A DNA stretch of 64,000 bases from Selenomonadales bacterium 4137-cl. GTDB lineage: Bacteria > Bacillota > Negativicutes > Sporomusales > UBA7701. The notes under the pieces are model-generated. The model was given only the letters and a program-made list of their open reading frames with translations. It searched no databases and was not told where the DNA came from. Position numbers and translations under genes: made by a program. The DNA lies in NCBI GenBank assembly GCA_032334055.1, contig JAUOZS010000001.1, positions 248,001-312,000 on the forward strand, written 5' to 3'. This document shows, piece after piece, positions 1 to 9,131 of the stretch (the first letter of the stretch is position 1; each line of letters starts with the position of its first letter).

Positions 1-1335
1 ATGGCGCTGGTATGGTGGATTACCGAGCCTATACCGACTTACGTTACCTCATTCGTGCTGATGATTCTGCTGGTTATAACAAGGGCGTGGGAGATCAAGC
101 CGGTGCTGGACGTGCTGGGAATGGACGTCATCTGGCTGAACATCATGTCGTTCATCCTCGCATCGATTCTTGTGAAGACCCGCCTGGCCAAACGGCTGTC
201 GCTCAATCTCATTCTTCACTTCGGCAAGACGGCGAAGTGGGCGCTGTTCGCCTTCGTTATCATCCAGCTTGCGCTGGCGCCGTTCATTCCGTCGACTACG
301 GCCCGCTGCGTGCTGACGCTGCCGCTCATGGTTGTGGTGGCGGCTATTTACGGGTCGACGGCCGAGAGTCCCAATAATTTCGGGCGCAATATCTTCCTGC
401 TGAATCTTGCCAGCATCAGCATCCTGTCGTCAACAACGATGACCGGCAGTCCGGCCGATATGATGGCTGTGGGGTTCATCCAGAAGATGGCCGACCACCG
501 GGTGTACTATAACCAGTGGCTAATGGCGGCGGCGCCGATCACGATCGCCACCATCCTGCTGGTATGGACCCTGGGGACGAAATTCATCTTCCCGGTGAAG
601 AAGGAGGAGCAGGCTCCCCATATCGCCGGCGGTATGGAGGTTATCAAGGCGGAGAAGGCCGAGATGGGCCCGCTTAACATCCAGGAGAAGAAGGCGATGG
701 CGATCTTCTTCCTGGTGATCTTCCTGTGGGCTACCGACAGCTGGCACCAGGCGTGGTTTGGGGTAGACATACCCGCCCCTATCGCGGCGATGCTGGGCGT
801 GGTTGTGTGCCTGCTGCCGCGTTGGGGCGTGCTTAGATGGGACGAGGCGGAAATACCCTGGCATCTGTTCCTGTTCAGCGCGGGGGCCTACGCCGGCGGT
901 CTGGCGCTCGACAACACCGGGGCGGCGGAATGGGCCGTGCGTCAGGTGTTCGGCAATATGAACATGAAGGGCGTACCATTCGGTGTGATGTATGCGATCA
1001 TCATGGCTATCATGGTTTACTCCCACCTGCTGCTGACCTCCAAGACGGTCAGGGCGACGATCATGATCCCGCTTATCATAACCATCGCCCGCCAGACCGG
1101 CTGGAACCCGGTCAGCCTTGCGCTGCCGGCGGCGTTTGCGATCGACTGGGTAGTCGGCTTGCCGATCAGCGGCAAGCCCAACGTAGTGCTATTCGCCACC
1201 GGGCAGTATTCGGTCTTGGACAATCTGAAATTTGGCCTGGCCGCCTGCACAATCGGTTACGCGCTCCTGCTGCTGGGCGGTATGACCTGGTTCCACTGGA
1301 TGGGCATCACGCCGAGTTTCTCGGCGACGTTGTGA
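1..1335 (+). CDS. DASS-family anion/dicarboxylate symporter, 5' end probably cut by window
   Basis: Polytopic inner-membrane carrier of the divalent anion:sodium symporter (SLC13/DASS) family, importing dicarboxylates or related anions with cations. The 444 visible residues are almost entirely hydrophobic segments. Two re-entrant hairpin tips typical of the family are seen as STT at residues 98-100 and SKT at 347-349; the canonical SNT motif is degenerate in both, so cation use or substrate may differ from well-studied members. The ATG is base 1 of the window and the first residues already match the interior of a membrane helix, so the true start most likely lies upstream. The stop is 8 bases before the next ATG, implying co-transcription. 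Substrate cannot be read from sequence. Confidence 0.8.
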   Translation: MALVWWITEPIPTYVTSFVLMILLVITRAWEIKPVLDVLGMDVIWLNIMSFILASILVKTRLAKRLSLNLILHFGKTAKWALFAFVIIQLALAPFIPSTTARCVLTLPLMVVVAAIYGSTAESPNNFGRNIFLLNLASISILSSTTMTGSPADMMAVGFIQKMADHRVYYNQWLMAAAPITIATILLVWTLGTKFIFPVKKEEQAPHIAGGMEVIKAEKAEMGPLNIQEKKAMAIFFLVIFLWATDSWHQAWFGVDIPAPIAAMLGVVVCLLPRWGVLRWDEAEIPWHLFLFSAGAYAGGLALDNTGAAEWAVRQVFGNMNMKGVPFGVMYAIIMAIMVYSHLLLTSKTVRATIMIPLIITIARQTGWNPVSLALPAAFAIDWVVGLPISGKPNVVLFATGQYSVLDNLKFGLAACTIGYALLLLGGMTWFHWMGITPSFSATL

Positions 1336-1343
1336 GGTGCCGC

Positions 1344-2072
1344 ATGAAAAGACTGTTGAGCGTACTGTGCGTCATGACCGCCGGACTTCTGCTGATGGGT
1401 GCGGCCCCCAGCATCAAATCCTACCAGGAGACTTTTCGCATGGAGGCCGATGGGGCGGGGAAAGTCTCCGTCCGCGTGGAGTTCGCCGGCCTGACGCCGG
1501 GAACGTGGGAAGTGCCGCTGACGACCTGGAAAGGCGTGCGGGAAGTGGAATGGCGCGGCGTCCCGAGCGGCGTGGAGGTCAAGCCGGTATTAGGGGGGGC
1601 GTCCCCGTGCCTGCGCCTGACCGTCGGGCAGGGAGCGGCCGCGGCGTTCGCGCTGCAAGCTACTTACGATGTGCCCGCGCAGAAGGCGCCTGCAAAAGCC
1701 AAGAACCAGCCGCCCGGCGATACGCGGCTAGCGCTGCGGTTTCTCAACGGCGGGCACCTGCCGATTGCCGACTACGGACTTAAGGTGTTGCTCCCGCCCG
1801 GGATGGTGGTCCATTCGGTTGCGGAAAAGACGCCGAAGGGAAAAGGCGGCGCCGGCGCCCAGATCGCATATATCAAGGAGGACGACCGGCAAGGACTGAC
1901 TGTCGCCGCCAAAAAGCTCTCGTTCGGCGATGCGGCCGGGGCGCAGGTGATCGCCGTAAAAGACAGGAAGTCGCCGGTGGTGATTATTGTCCTCGGGGTA
2001 ATCGCGGTGATGTACATGGTCGTGTTTCGCGATATCGTCAGACCGCCGTCCCCGCCGCGGACGGGAGCGTAA
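1344..2072 (+). CDS. Secreted protein with C-terminal membrane anchor, unknown function
   Basis: Predicted 242-residue protein starting at an ATG eight bases after the transporter stop, with a GAGGTG ribosome site overlapping that stop. A signal peptide (MKRLLSVLCVMTAGLLLMGA) is followed by a beta-rich, tryptophan-containing domain and, at about residues 212-229, a hydrophobic segment (VVIIVLGVIAVMYMVVF) before a short basic tail. It would thus be exported and held in the inner membrane by its C-terminus. I do not recognise the family. Tight spacing to the DASS transporter suggests an accessory or co-regulated role, which is inference only. Confidence 0.7.
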   Translation: MKRLLSVLCVMTAGLLLMGAAPSIKSYQETFRMEADGAGKVSVRVEFAGLTPGTWEVPLTTWKGVREVEWRGVPSGVEVKPVLGGASPCLRLTVGQGAAAAFALQATYDVPAQKAPAKAKNQPPGDTRLALRFLNGGHLPIADYGLKVLLPPGMVVHSVAEKTPKGKGGAGAQIAYIKEDDRQGLTVAAKKLSFGDAAGAQVIAVKDRKSPVVIIVLGVIAVMYMVVFRDIVRPPSPPRTGA

Positions 2073-2141
2073 AATCGCCGCGTACCGCTTTCGGGGTCAG
2101 GGAGTGAACCCAGGATAAATACAAAATAGAGGAGGAAGATC

Positions 2142-3455
2142 ATGAGAACAATAGTGGCCTTGGTCATCGGCGTCTGCCTGATGGCGACCACCGCATTCGC
2201 GGCTCCGGCGGAGAACTTCAACGATCTCCCCAGGTCGCACTGGGCGTATGAAGCGGTGTCGATGCTGGCCAAGGAAGGTATCGTGGACGGATACCCTGAT
2301 AAGACCTTCAAGGGCGACAAGACGATGACTCGTTACGAAATGGCGCAGATCGTCGCCAAGGCGATGGCCAATCAGGCCAAAGCCAACATCGCCCTCCGGG
2401 CACTGATCGACAAGCTGGCGGTGGAGTTCGCCCTGGATATGAACAGGATCAACGCCCGCATCGACAAGGTGGAGAAGGATCAGAAGAAGGTCAAGTTCTC
2501 CGGTGAACTGTCGCAGCAGTATAAGAGCAAGGAAGATTCCGTCGGCAAAAAGCAAAGCTACGGGCAGGAGAAGTTCAAGCTGAACATCGTCGGCCAGGTG
2601 GACAAGGATACCACCGTGACGGTGCGGATCGCCGATCCGGCTCCGAGCGCGACGATGTTCAAGGACTCCAGCCATCACAAGTACGGCGAGTTCGCCACCA
2701 ACGGCCGGATATTCGATAATATGTACGGGACGACTAAGGTTGGAGCGTTCAAGGTGAAGGTCGGCCGCCAGCCGCTGGTGACCGATCCTGAGGATATCAT
2801 CGTGGACAGCGATTTCTTCAGCTTCGACGGGATATCGTTCGGGACCAAGCTGAAGGATTTCGACTTCAGCTATAGCCGCGGACGGTTTGCCAGAGGCCTG
2901 GACTCAGGAACGGTGTGGGCCTTCAACGGTTTCGCGAAGTCGGAGTTCCAGAATGTTGACGTTCAGACGCTCTCGCTCGGTACGGAGTTGGGCAAACTGA
3001 ATCTTAACGTCAACTGGGTAGAGTTCGAGAAGTCGAAGAAAAACAACCCGAACGTCACGCTGATGGCATACGATGTATACCAGGCGGACTGGGCTTTCAA
3101 CGATAAGTTCCTGGTCGGTTTTGAATACGGCAAGAATACCAAGGCGGTCGACGAAGGCGCGTTCAGTTCGGTCAAAGCCGTTTTCGGCCACCGGAAGCTG
3201 GATCGCGCCGGCAAGCAAAGCTTAACCGTAACGCATTCCGACTTTAAGAAAAACTCGCTGTATTATGCTTATTCGTCCATGGACTGCCCGGATGAAGACG
3301 TGACCGGGGACCGGTTCACCAACCTGGACTTCGCGTACAAGCTGGCACTCAGCAAATCGTTGAGCTTGAAGCTGGAATACGGCGATATTAAGGACAAGAC
3401 CACGCCGTCAGAGAACTATAAGTTTTGGAAGCTGACGACTAAATGGAAATTCTAG
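2142..3455 (+). CDS. SLH-domain outer-membrane porin, OmpM type
   Basis: 437-residue outer-membrane porin of the Negativicutes OmpM type. Residues 1-20 form a signal peptide ending AFA. One S-layer-homology domain follows (about 24-75, with the TRYEMAQIVAKAM signature); in this class the SLH domain binds periplasmic peptidoglycan carrying polyamines and tethers the outer membrane. A short helical coiled-coil linker (about 80-115) leads to a C-terminal beta-barrel of alternating polar/aromatic strands that ends in Phe (TTKWKF), as usual for BAM substrates. The ribosome site GAGGAGG lies ahead of the ATG and a strong inverted-repeat terminator follows. The gene is strong evidence that the host has an outer membrane. 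Confidence 0.9.
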   Translation: MRTIVALVIGVCLMATTAFAAPAENFNDLPRSHWAYEAVSMLAKEGIVDGYPDKTFKGDKTMTRYEMAQIVAKAMANQAKANIALRALIDKLAVEFALDMNRINARIDKVEKDQKKVKFSGELSQQYKSKEDSVGKKQSYGQEKFKLNIVGQVDKDTTVTVRIADPAPSATMFKDSSHHKYGEFATNGRIFDNMYGTTKVGAFKVKVGRQPLVTDPEDIIVDSDFFSFDGISFGTKLKDFDFSYSRGRFARGLDSGTVWAFNGFAKSEFQNVDVQTLSLGTELGKLNLNVNWVEFEKSKKNNPNVTLMAYDVYQADWAFNDKFLVGFEYGKNTKAVDEGAFSSVKAVFGHRKLDRAGKQSLTVTHSDFKKNSLYYAYSSMDCPDEDVTGDRFTNLDFAYKLALSKSLSLKLEYGDIKDKTTPSENYKFWKLTTKWKF

Positions 3456-3521
3456 GCTGATGGCGACAGAGCCGGGGATGATGCCGGCTCTGTTGCTTTA
3501 CTCTCCTCTCTGAGCCCAAGA

Positions 3522-3558
3522 ATTACGAAAACCCACGCGTGGCGTGGGTTTTCGTAAT
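3522..3558. terminator. Bidirectional rho-independent terminator
   Basis: Perfect 17-bp inverted repeat (arms 3522-3538 and 3542-3558, 3-base loop) with A-run on one side and T-run on the other, between the converging porin gene and the minus-strand gene ending at 3565. Confidence 0.85.
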
Positions 3559-3564
3559 GGACTG

Positions 3565-4158
3565 CTAACGGGCCCGGATATCGACGATTTGCCAGTTGCC
3601 GTCGTAATCACTATCCAAGATGAAATTGAAGATTCTGCCGTTGTCATGCTTTGTCACCTGTACGACGGCCTCACCGCCCGAAAGGGAGATAAGGGTGAAG
3701 GAATCGCGATAGCGGTCAAGGCCGTACATGGCGGCGCGGTCTTTCACTAGATCGACGGGACTGCCGAGGTCGCGGACGTAATCGCCCCGGTCGCGGTGGT
3801 TATCGCTGCGGTAGTAGACCCGTCCGTTCTCGTAGCGGATCTGGTTTTCGTCTGATCCTGGCCAACTGTGCCTGTGCTCGTGCCAGCCGCGGAGGCGAAG
3901 CCGTTTCTCGCGCAGCATCTTTTCGACCGCGGTCTGGTTCGCGGATGTACTGGCATCTTTTGCAAGCGCTGCCGTTTGGACAGTCTTCTGGGGAGTCAGG
4001 TTGGTCGGCCGTTCCGCAGCCAGGGCTTTCGCGGCCGGGATGCCGGGCAGGGCGGCGCCGGTCAGGATGGCGGCACCGGCCACGGCGGCGGCATAACGCT
4101 TATACTTGCGGCGTAACTGCTGGCGACGGTGCTTGCGCTGGGTTGGTGTTCTTGCCAA
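3565..4158 (-). CDS. Exported basic protein of unknown function
   Basis: 197 residues if the TTG at 4156-4158 is used; this start has a good GGAGGGG site seven bases upstream and no better ATG exists. The N-terminus is very basic (QRKHRRQQLRRKYKRY) and is followed by a hydrophobic segment (about 22-48) resembling a signal peptide or anchor. The middle is charged and Arg/His-rich; the C-terminal 60 residues contain a compact beta-rich motif (DSFTLISLSGGEAVVQVTKH, then an FNFILDSDYDGNW stretch) that looks like a small NTF2- or cystatin-like fold, though I cannot name it. No recognised catalytic motif. Stands alone between two terminators. Confidence 0.6.
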   Translation of the reverse strand: MARTPTQRKHRRQQLRRKYKRYAAAVAGAAILTGAALPGIPAAKALAAERPTNLTPQKTVQTAALAKDASTSANQTAVEKMLREKRLRLRGWHEHRHSWPGSDENQIRYENGRVYYRSDNHRDRGDYVRDLGSPVDLVKDRAAMYGLDRYRDSFTLISLSGGEAVVQVTKHDNGRIFNFILDSDYDGNWQIVDIRAR

Positions 4159-4276
4159 CGGTTTCCCCTCCTCTCATTTTGTTGTTAGTTTTTCGCGCTT
4201 CGGTCGCGGTGATGCCTGGTAAAATAAGATGACGAGCGCAGTCTCCGCCGGGAGCTTTGCCTGGCGAGCCAACGAG

Positions 4277-4321
4277 TTGCAAAAAATAACCGCACCGTGA
4301 AGGCGCGGTTATTTTTTGCAA
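4277..4321. terminator. Rho-independent terminator after the cupin gene
   Basis: Perfect 17-bp inverted repeat (4277-4293 with 4305-4321) flanked by A- and T-runs. It ends the UPF0261/PEP-hydrolase/cupin operon on the minus strand. Confidence 0.85.
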
Positions 4322-4334
4322 GTGGATCAGGGGG

Positions 4335-4745
4335 CTATCTGACCGGTAACTGCCCCGCAGGCAGTACTTTGCAGTCCGGCAGGCGGGTGAACTCAGTCTC
4401 CGGGCCGGGCGGGCTGTAGACGGCGAGAAGTTTAAGCTGCTCCCAGCCTGTATTGTAGGTTTCGTGGAAGACATCGGGCGGGATGTGGATCAGCATGCCG
4501 GGGACGAGGGGGCGCTTCTCGCCGGCGACGACCTGTTCCCCTTCGCCGGAAATACAGTACAGTATTTCTTCGACGCCGGGATGGTTGTGGTTGGAGTGCC
4601 CTTTGCCAGGTTCGAGGATGACCACCCCGGTGCTGAACCTGACCGCCCCGGTGGTTTTAGGCTCACTTAGCCACTTCAGGCTGCCCCAGTCGAATACCTG
4701 GGTTTCCACTTCAGCGGGACTGACGAACCGTTTTCCATTGGCCAC
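4335..4745 (-). CDS. Single-domain cupin protein
   Basis: 136-residue one-domain cupin. The metal-site residues of cupin motif 1 are visible as His53, His55 and Glu59 (HNHPGVEE) and of motif 2 as His94 (PPDVFHETYNTG), so it should bind a divalent metal. The start is a GTG with an AAGGAGGG site seven bases upstream. It is the last gene of the operon with UPF0261 and the PEP-hydrolase-like protein (40-base gap), suggesting it acts on or senses a small molecule of that pathway; isomerase, dioxygenase or binding roles are all possible for the fold. Confidence 0.8.
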   Translation of the reverse strand: MANGKRFVSPAEVETQVFDWGSLKWLSEPKTTGAVRFSTGVVILEPGKGHSNHNHPGVEEILYCISGEGEQVVAGEKRPLVPGMLIHIPPDVFHETYNTGWEQLKLLAVYSPPGPETEFTRLPDCKVLPAGQLPVR

Positions 4746-4785
4746 GGGCTATCCCTCCTTCTCCATGCTTGTGTTAGGGCAGGTG

Positions 4786-5613
4786 TTAAAACTGAATGTC
4801 CTTGAACGCTTTGACCTGGGCGGCGATAGCCTTTTCGGTCGGCAGCCGCTCCATGCTCGAGGCGCCGTAAAAGCCGATGACTCCTTTCGTCCTCGACAGC
4901 ACGTAGGCGGCGTCTTCCGGTTCGGCGATCGGTCCGCCGTGGCAGATGACGAGCACGTCTGGGTTGACTTTCTTGGCCGCGTCGTGCATCGACTGGATTT
5001 TGCGCACACAGTCGTCGAGGGTCAGGGCTGTTTTCGCGCCGATCGTTCCTTTGGTGGTCAGGCCCATGTGAGCAACGAGGATATCGGCTCCGGCCTTGGT
5101 CATCTTGACGGCGTCGTCGTCGGAGAAAACGTAGGGGGTGGTGAGCAGGTCGAGTTCGCGGGCCTTGGCGATCATCTCGACCTCGAGATCGTACCCCATG
5201 CCGGTTTCCTCGAGGTTTTGACGGAAGATGCCGTCGCACAGGCCGACGGTGGGGAAGTTCTGCACGCCGAGGAAGCCGATTTCCTTGAGCTGTTTGAGAA
5301 AAACATCCATCAGGCGGAAGGGGTCGGTGCCGCAGACCCCGGCCAGCACGGGCGTCTGCTTGACGACCGGCAGCACTTCGCTGGCCATCTCGACGACGAT
5401 CGCGTTAGCGTCGCCGTATGGCATCAGGCCAGCCAGCGAGCCTCTGCCGGCCATCCGATAGCGGCCGGAATTGTAAATCACGATCAGGTCGACGCCGCCG
5501 GCCTCGGCGCTTTTCGCCGATATGCCGGTGCCGGCGCCCGCACCGATGACGGGAACGCCTTTTTTGACCTGTTCTCTGATCTTCGTTAGCACCGCGCTTC
5601 TTGTAAGTATCAT
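4786..5613 (-). CDS. PEP-hydrolase-like TIM-barrel protein
   Basis: 275-residue TIM-barrel protein of the phosphoenolpyruvate hydrolase-like family (the same fold as the C-terminal half of tomato Tm-1). The conserved glycine-rich start [17 protein letters not shown] (24-40) and [19 protein letters not shown] (48-66) are present, as is [10 protein letters not shown] further on. The chosen ATG at 5611-5613 has a GGGG site upstream and agrees with the family start; a longer reading frame of 21 more residues overlaps the preceding gene and is unlikely. It follows the UPF0261 gene after 16 bases. The exact substrate is not known for this family; PEP is the name-giving activity, not a proven one here. 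Confidence 0.8.
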   Translation of the reverse strand: MILTRSAVLTKIREQVKKGVPVIGAGAGTGISAKSAEAGGVDLIVIYNSGRYRMAGRGSLAGLMPYGDANAIVVEMASEVLPVVKQTPVLAGVCGTDPFRLMDVFLKQLKEIGFLGVQNFPTVGLCDGIFRQNLEETGMGYDLEVEMIAKARELDLLTTPYVFSDDDAVKMTKAGADILVAHMGLTTKGTIGAKTALTLDDCVRKIQSMHDAAKKVNPDVLVICHGGPIAEPEDAAYVLSRTKGVIGFYGASSMERLPTEKAIAAQVKAFKDIQF

Positions 5614-5629
5614 CGTTTCATCCCCTTTA

Positions 5630-6844
5630 CTATTTTTCCAGATAAGACTGCAATTTGGCGGCCATCGCCAGCGCAAATTCGTCGTCGTTGATGTCGTTGT
5701 CCATCTCGATCAGTTCGACTTTAGCACGGTCTATATTTGTCCGCAGGGCGTCGAACAGGGCTGCGTCGGCTTCAGGGTCGAAAAACGGTTTGCCGGCAGT
5801 GTCGATGAGCGAAACGCCTTTTAGCGGCAGGAACAGGGCCACGGGACCCTGCGCTGCATTAAGCTTGGCGGCGATGATTTCGCCGAGTTTGCGGCATTCT
5901 TCGGCGGTGGTGCGCATCAGCGTGACGGTGGGGTTGTGCTGGTAGAACAAGCGATCCTTGTATTTGGCGGGGATGGTGTCCGGCGGGCCGAAGTTGACCA
6001 TGTCGAGGGCGCCCACGGACACGACCTGGGGAAGACCGTTTTTCCCGGCCGCCTCAAGGCGATGCGGGCCGGCCGACAGAACCCCGCCCGCGAGTTCGTC
6101 CGCCCATTCGGTGGTGGTTATGTCGAGGACGCCTTTCATGAAGCCACCGTCCACCAGGCCCTCCATTGCCTGCCCGCCCGTCCCGGTGGCATGGAAAACG
6201 AGCAATTCGTATCCTTGCGCTTCGAGATACTCTTTTGCTTTGGTTACGCACGGGGTCGTAACGCCGAACATCGTCGCGGCGATAAGCGGCTTATCCTGCG
6301 CGCCGGCGGGCAATTCGCCCCCGGCCATGCCGGCGACGGCGAAGGCGGCGTTGGCCAGTATCCGGCGTGACAGGCTGTTTATTCCCGAGATATCGACAAC
6401 CGAGTACATCATCGTAATGTCCTTGACGCCGACATAGGGGCGGGTGTCGCCGGATGCCATAGTGGACACCATCACTTTCGGGACCCCGACTGGCAGGGCC
6501 CGCATCGCCGCCGTGCCGATGGTGGTGCCGGCCGAGCCGCCGAGGCTGATGACGCCGGCCACTTCGCCTTTGTTGTACAGCTCGGTCAGGATATTGGCCG
6601 CGCCTTTGGTCATTACCTCCATCGCCAGCCCCCGGTCGTCCTTGCGGAGCAGTTCGTCCAAAGGGGTTCCCCCGGCGGCGGCGACCCGGTCGTTGGCAAT
6701 ATCGGGCGGGAAGGGCGGTTTTCCCTTAACGCCGGCGTCGACGACCACCGTTTTGACGCCGGTGCCCTCGATCAGCTCCTTGATGAACTTGAATTCCTGT
6801 CCTTTCGTGTCCAAGGTACCCACAAGGATCACTTTTCCGGCCAC
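5630..6844 (-). CDS. UPF0261 / Tm-1-like ATP-binding protein
   Basis: 404-residue protein of the UPF0261 family, homologous to the N-terminal ATP-binding half of tomato Tm-1. Visible signatures are [20 protein letters not shown] (5-24), a glycine-rich [20 protein letters not shown] and a [15 protein letters not shown] motif. The start is a GTG with an AAGGGAG site. It is the first gene of the operon and is preceded by a sigma-54-type promoter about 44 bases upstream. In many bacteria this family sits next to the TIM-barrel partner encoded here by the next gene; together they reconstitute the two Tm-1 halves as separate chains. Biochemical role unsettled; possibly a ligase or acyl/phosphoryl transfer step. 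Confidence 0.85.
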   Translation of the reverse strand: MAGKVILVGTLDTKGQEFKFIKELIEGTGVKTVVVDAGVKGKPPFPPDIANDRVAAAGGTPLDELLRKDDRGLAMEVMTKGAANILTELYNKGEVAGVISLGGSAGTTIGTAAMRALPVGVPKVMVSTMASGDTRPYVGVKDITMMYSVVDISGINSLSRRILANAAFAVAGMAGGELPAGAQDKPLIAATMFGVTTPCVTKAKEYLEAQGYELLVFHATGTGGQAMEGLVDGGFMKGVLDITTTEWADELAGGVLSAGPHRLEAAGKNGLPQVVSVGALDMVNFGPPDTIPAKYKDRLFYQHNPTVTLMRTTAEECRKLGEIIAAKLNAAQGPVALFLPLKGVSLIDTAGKPFFDPEADAALFDALRTNIDRAKVELIEMDNDINDDEFALAMAAKLQSYLEK

Positions 6845-6887
6845 ATTACCACTCCCTTGATTAAAGTATCGCTCGCCGGATTAATAA

Positions 6888-6902
6888 GCAATTAATGTGC
6901 CA
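6888..6902 (-). promoter_or_regulatory. Sigma-54 (-24/-12) promoter of the UPF0261 operon
   Basis: On the minus strand the sequence reads TGGCACATTAATTGC, matching the RpoN consensus TGGCAC-N5-TTGC with exact spacing. It lies about 44 bases before the GTG of the UPF0261 gene, giving an expected transcript start near 6876. The gene upstream encodes a sigma-54 activator. Confidence 0.85.
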
Positions 6903-7006
6903 AGCCTGTTTTCGGGCGCCAGCGGCGCCGGGGCGGGAAGTTTCTTTCCCTCCCCGGTAAACGGAAAAGGTTATACGAGGAGGTGGCGACGGAGATGGCA
7001 AGTATT

Positions 7007-7065
7007 CGCGGCTATGGGAAAATGATTTCCCATAGCCGCGGTTTGTGAAGAGAGATTTCCCATAG
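7007..7065. promoter_or_regulatory. Probable upstream activator site (palindrome plus third half-site)
   Basis: A perfect 15-bp inverted repeat (7007-7021 and 7026-7040, 4-base loop) centred about 147 bases upstream of the expected sigma-54 transcript start. Its core TATGGGAAA occurs a third time, inverted, within 7054-7065 just before the activator stop codon. No T-run follows on either strand, so it does not look like a terminator; position and symmetry fit an enhancer for the adjacent activator. Confidence 0.6.
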
Positions 7066-7066
7066 G

Positions 7067-8905
7067 CTACCCGTCGAACGAATCCCGCTCCCTTATGCCG
7101 TACTTTTTCATCTTATTGAGGAGGGTGCGACGGGTGATGCCGAGAAACTGCGCGGTTTTCTGACGGTGCCAGGCATGTTGGTTGAGCGTGCCGAGGATGA
7201 TCTGCCGTTCCAATGAGGCGGTAGCGGTCCTGGGCAAGTTTACGACGTTGTCGCCGTTTGCGCCGCTGACGGCGATTCGGCCAGAGGGGCTGATTGGCAG
7301 GTCGCAGTCGTCTATAACGTCGCCGTCGCAAAGGATGGCCGCGCTCTCCAGCACGTGCTCCAGCTCGCGGACGTTGCCAGGCCAGTGGTACTGCATAAGG
7401 GCGTCGAGGGCGGCCGCCGACAGTCGTCTGATGTCGCGGTTGAACTTGACGCGGATCTTTTCCAGGAAGTAGTTCACGAGCAGGGGAATGTCCTCTTTGT
7501 GCTGTCTGAGCGGCGGTGTGCGGATGGTGACCACGTTTATGCGGTAAAAGAGATCTTCGCGAAACTTTCCCTGAGCGACAGCGGCGTGCAGGTCGGCGTT
7601 AGTGGCGCAGATTATCCGGGTGTCGACCTTGATGGGCTCGCTGCCGCCGATACGGAGGAATTCCTGTTGCTGAATCGCCCTGAGCAGTTTGGCCTGGGTT
7701 CCCGGGCTCATTTCGCTCACTTCGTCGAGGAAAAGCGTCCCGCGATTGGCCAGTTCGAACAAGCCCACCCGCTTGCGCGTGGCGCCGGTGAAAGAACCCT
7801 TCTCATGTCCGAACAGCTCGCTTTCCAGCAGAGTATCGGGTATCGAGGCGCAGTTGACCTTGATGAACGGTTGGCTGTTGCGCGGGCTGTTGTAGTGGAT
7901 CGCCCTGACGACCAGTTCCTTGCCAGTGCCGCTCTCGCCGCATACCAGGACATTGACGTTTTTATCCGCGACTTTGCTGACGATTTCGAACAGCTCCTGC
8001 ATTATTCTGCTTTGGCCGACAATCTCGTCGAAAACTTTTTTCTTGAGCAGTTTGCGGCGCAGCGACTCATTCTCCCGCTTGAGGCGCATGTAGTTCTTAA
8101 ACTGACCGGTCACTTTCTCGATTGTGGTTTCGGCCGGAATCCGCTCGAAGCTCGACCCGCCGATGTAGCCCACCGCTCCGGTGTTACCGTAAAAATACGC
8201 TGTCTGCTCAGGCGTAGACACAGGACCGCCGTAAATCATTTTGATCGGGGCCGGATGCCGGCTATCGACCGTAGCGAAAATGCCGTTTGCGAGCTTTATG
8301 CCTTTTTCCAGCGAAATGGAGTGCTTGGCCCCCGTCTTTCCGCCGACGGTAAGTCCCAGGTGGGCACAAATTATGTCGGCGCCGGCAGCCGCCATCGCTT
8401 GCCCCTGGTGCTCGTCGAAGACGAACGCGACGGTAAACAGGCCGGCTTTGGCCGCTTTGGCGATGAACTCCACTTCCCGCTCGAAGCCGAGGCCCCCTTC
8501 TTCCAGGGCCTGCCGCAAAGAGCCGTCGATCAGACCGACCGTGGGGAAGTTATTCACGCCCTGGAATCCCCGGGCGCGGATTTTTGCGATCAGCGCATCC
8601 TGGTCGACGGTGACATCGGTGGCGCAGGCGCCGAAAATGACCGGGCTGTTTCCGGCGCGGGGGATGATTTCACGGGAGCCGAAATCGAGGACCATTTCGT
8701 TGCTGTTGGCGTACGGCAGCAGAGCGGCTAGCGAGCTTATGCCCGCCATGCGGAACCGGCCGGCGTTGAGGGCCAGCAGGAAGTCGGCCCCGCCCGCGAT
8801 GGCCTGTTTGGCAGACAGGCCGGAGCCCACGGCCACACCGATTATCGGCTGGTTTTCGGTGCGGTTTTCGGCCAGTGACTTGCGAATATCTTCTCGCGCC
8901 TTCAT
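7067..8905 (-). CDS. Sigma-54 activator with PEP-hydrolase-like sensor domain
   Basis: 612-residue enhancer-binding protein. Residues about 1-275 are a TIM-barrel domain clearly paralogous to the enzyme encoded at 4786-5613 (shared [18 protein letters not shown] start, [32 protein letters not shown]). A helical linker leads to an AAA+ domain with Walker A GESGTGKE, the sigma-54 contact loop GSFTGA (a GAFTGA variant), Walker [11 protein letters not shown] and an R-finger region; a Fis-type helix-turn-helix ends the protein ([20 protein letters not shown]). The ATG at 8903-8905 has a GAGGGGGG site; a 13-residue longer frame lacks one. No phosphorylatable receiver is present, so it probably senses a metabolite through the TIM barrel and switches on the operon downstream. 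Confidence 0.9.
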   Translation of the reverse strand: MKAREDIRKSLAENRTENQPIIGVAVGSGLSAKQAIAGGADFLLALNAGRFRMAGISSLAALLPYANSNEMVLDFGSREIIPRAGNSPVIFGACATDVTVDQDALIAKIRARGFQGVNNFPTVGLIDGSLRQALEEGGLGFEREVEFIAKAAKAGLFTVAFVFDEHQGQAMAAAGADIICAHLGLTVGGKTGAKHSISLEKGIKLANGIFATVDSRHPAPIKMIYGGPVSTPEQTAYFYGNTGAVGYIGGSSFERIPAETTIEKVTGQFKNYMRLKRENESLRRKLLKKKVFDEIVGQSRIMQELFEIVSKVADKNVNVLVCGESGTGKELVVRAIHYNSPRNSQPFIKVNCASIPDTLLESELFGHEKGSFTGATRKRVGLFELANRGTLFLDEVSEMSPGTQAKLLRAIQQQEFLRIGGSEPIKVDTRIICATNADLHAAVAQGKFREDLFYRINVVTIRTPPLRQHKEDIPLLVNYFLEKIRVKFNRDIRRLSAAALDALMQYHWPGNVRELEHVLESAAILCDGDVIDDCDLPISPSGRIAVSGANGDNVVNLPRTATASLERQIILGTLNQHAWHRQKTAQFLGITRRTLLNKMKKYGIRERDSFDG

Positions 8906-9082
8906 GTTCGTCCCCCCTCGCTGCATCACGGGATACCACGGCATATAGCAACCGATGGTCAGCCGTCATCTTGCGCCAAGGTCATAATACCTATATTAAA
9001 CCGTAAACAGGAAACTCCTGCCTGACCTAAAACCATTAATTTCCAGGGAATGACTTACAATAAGGCCTTTACAACTGCCATA

Positions 9083-9100
9083 ATTTATAATATTATAAAT
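9083..9100. promoter_or_regulatory. ArsR operator candidate, 18-bp perfect palindrome
   Basis: ATTTATAATATTATAAAT is a perfect palindrome located 32 bases before the ArsR start codon, the usual place and symmetry for an ArsR/SmtB autoregulatory site. Confidence 0.65.
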
Positions 9101-9131
9101 ATGTAATATTACAAACGCAGGAAGGTGCATA

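Noticed and set aside
520..1026. Long open frame on the minus strand inside the DASS gene
   Set aside because: Antisense to a well-supported membrane protein; composition is Arg/His-rich as expected from a shadow frame in GC-rich DNA.
4483..5589. 368-codon plus-strand open frame opposite the cupin and PEP-hydrolase genes
   Set aside because: Crosses two recognised genes in antisense; no ribosome site or family resemblance.
7007..7040. Palindrome as a rho-independent terminator of the activator gene
   Set aside because: No T-run follows on either strand, and the sequence recurs as a third half-site; an enhancer is more likely.
7355..8731. 458-codon plus-strand frame opposite the sigma-54 activator
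   Set aside because: Antisense shadow of a clear AAA+ protein; typical of high GC at third codon positions.
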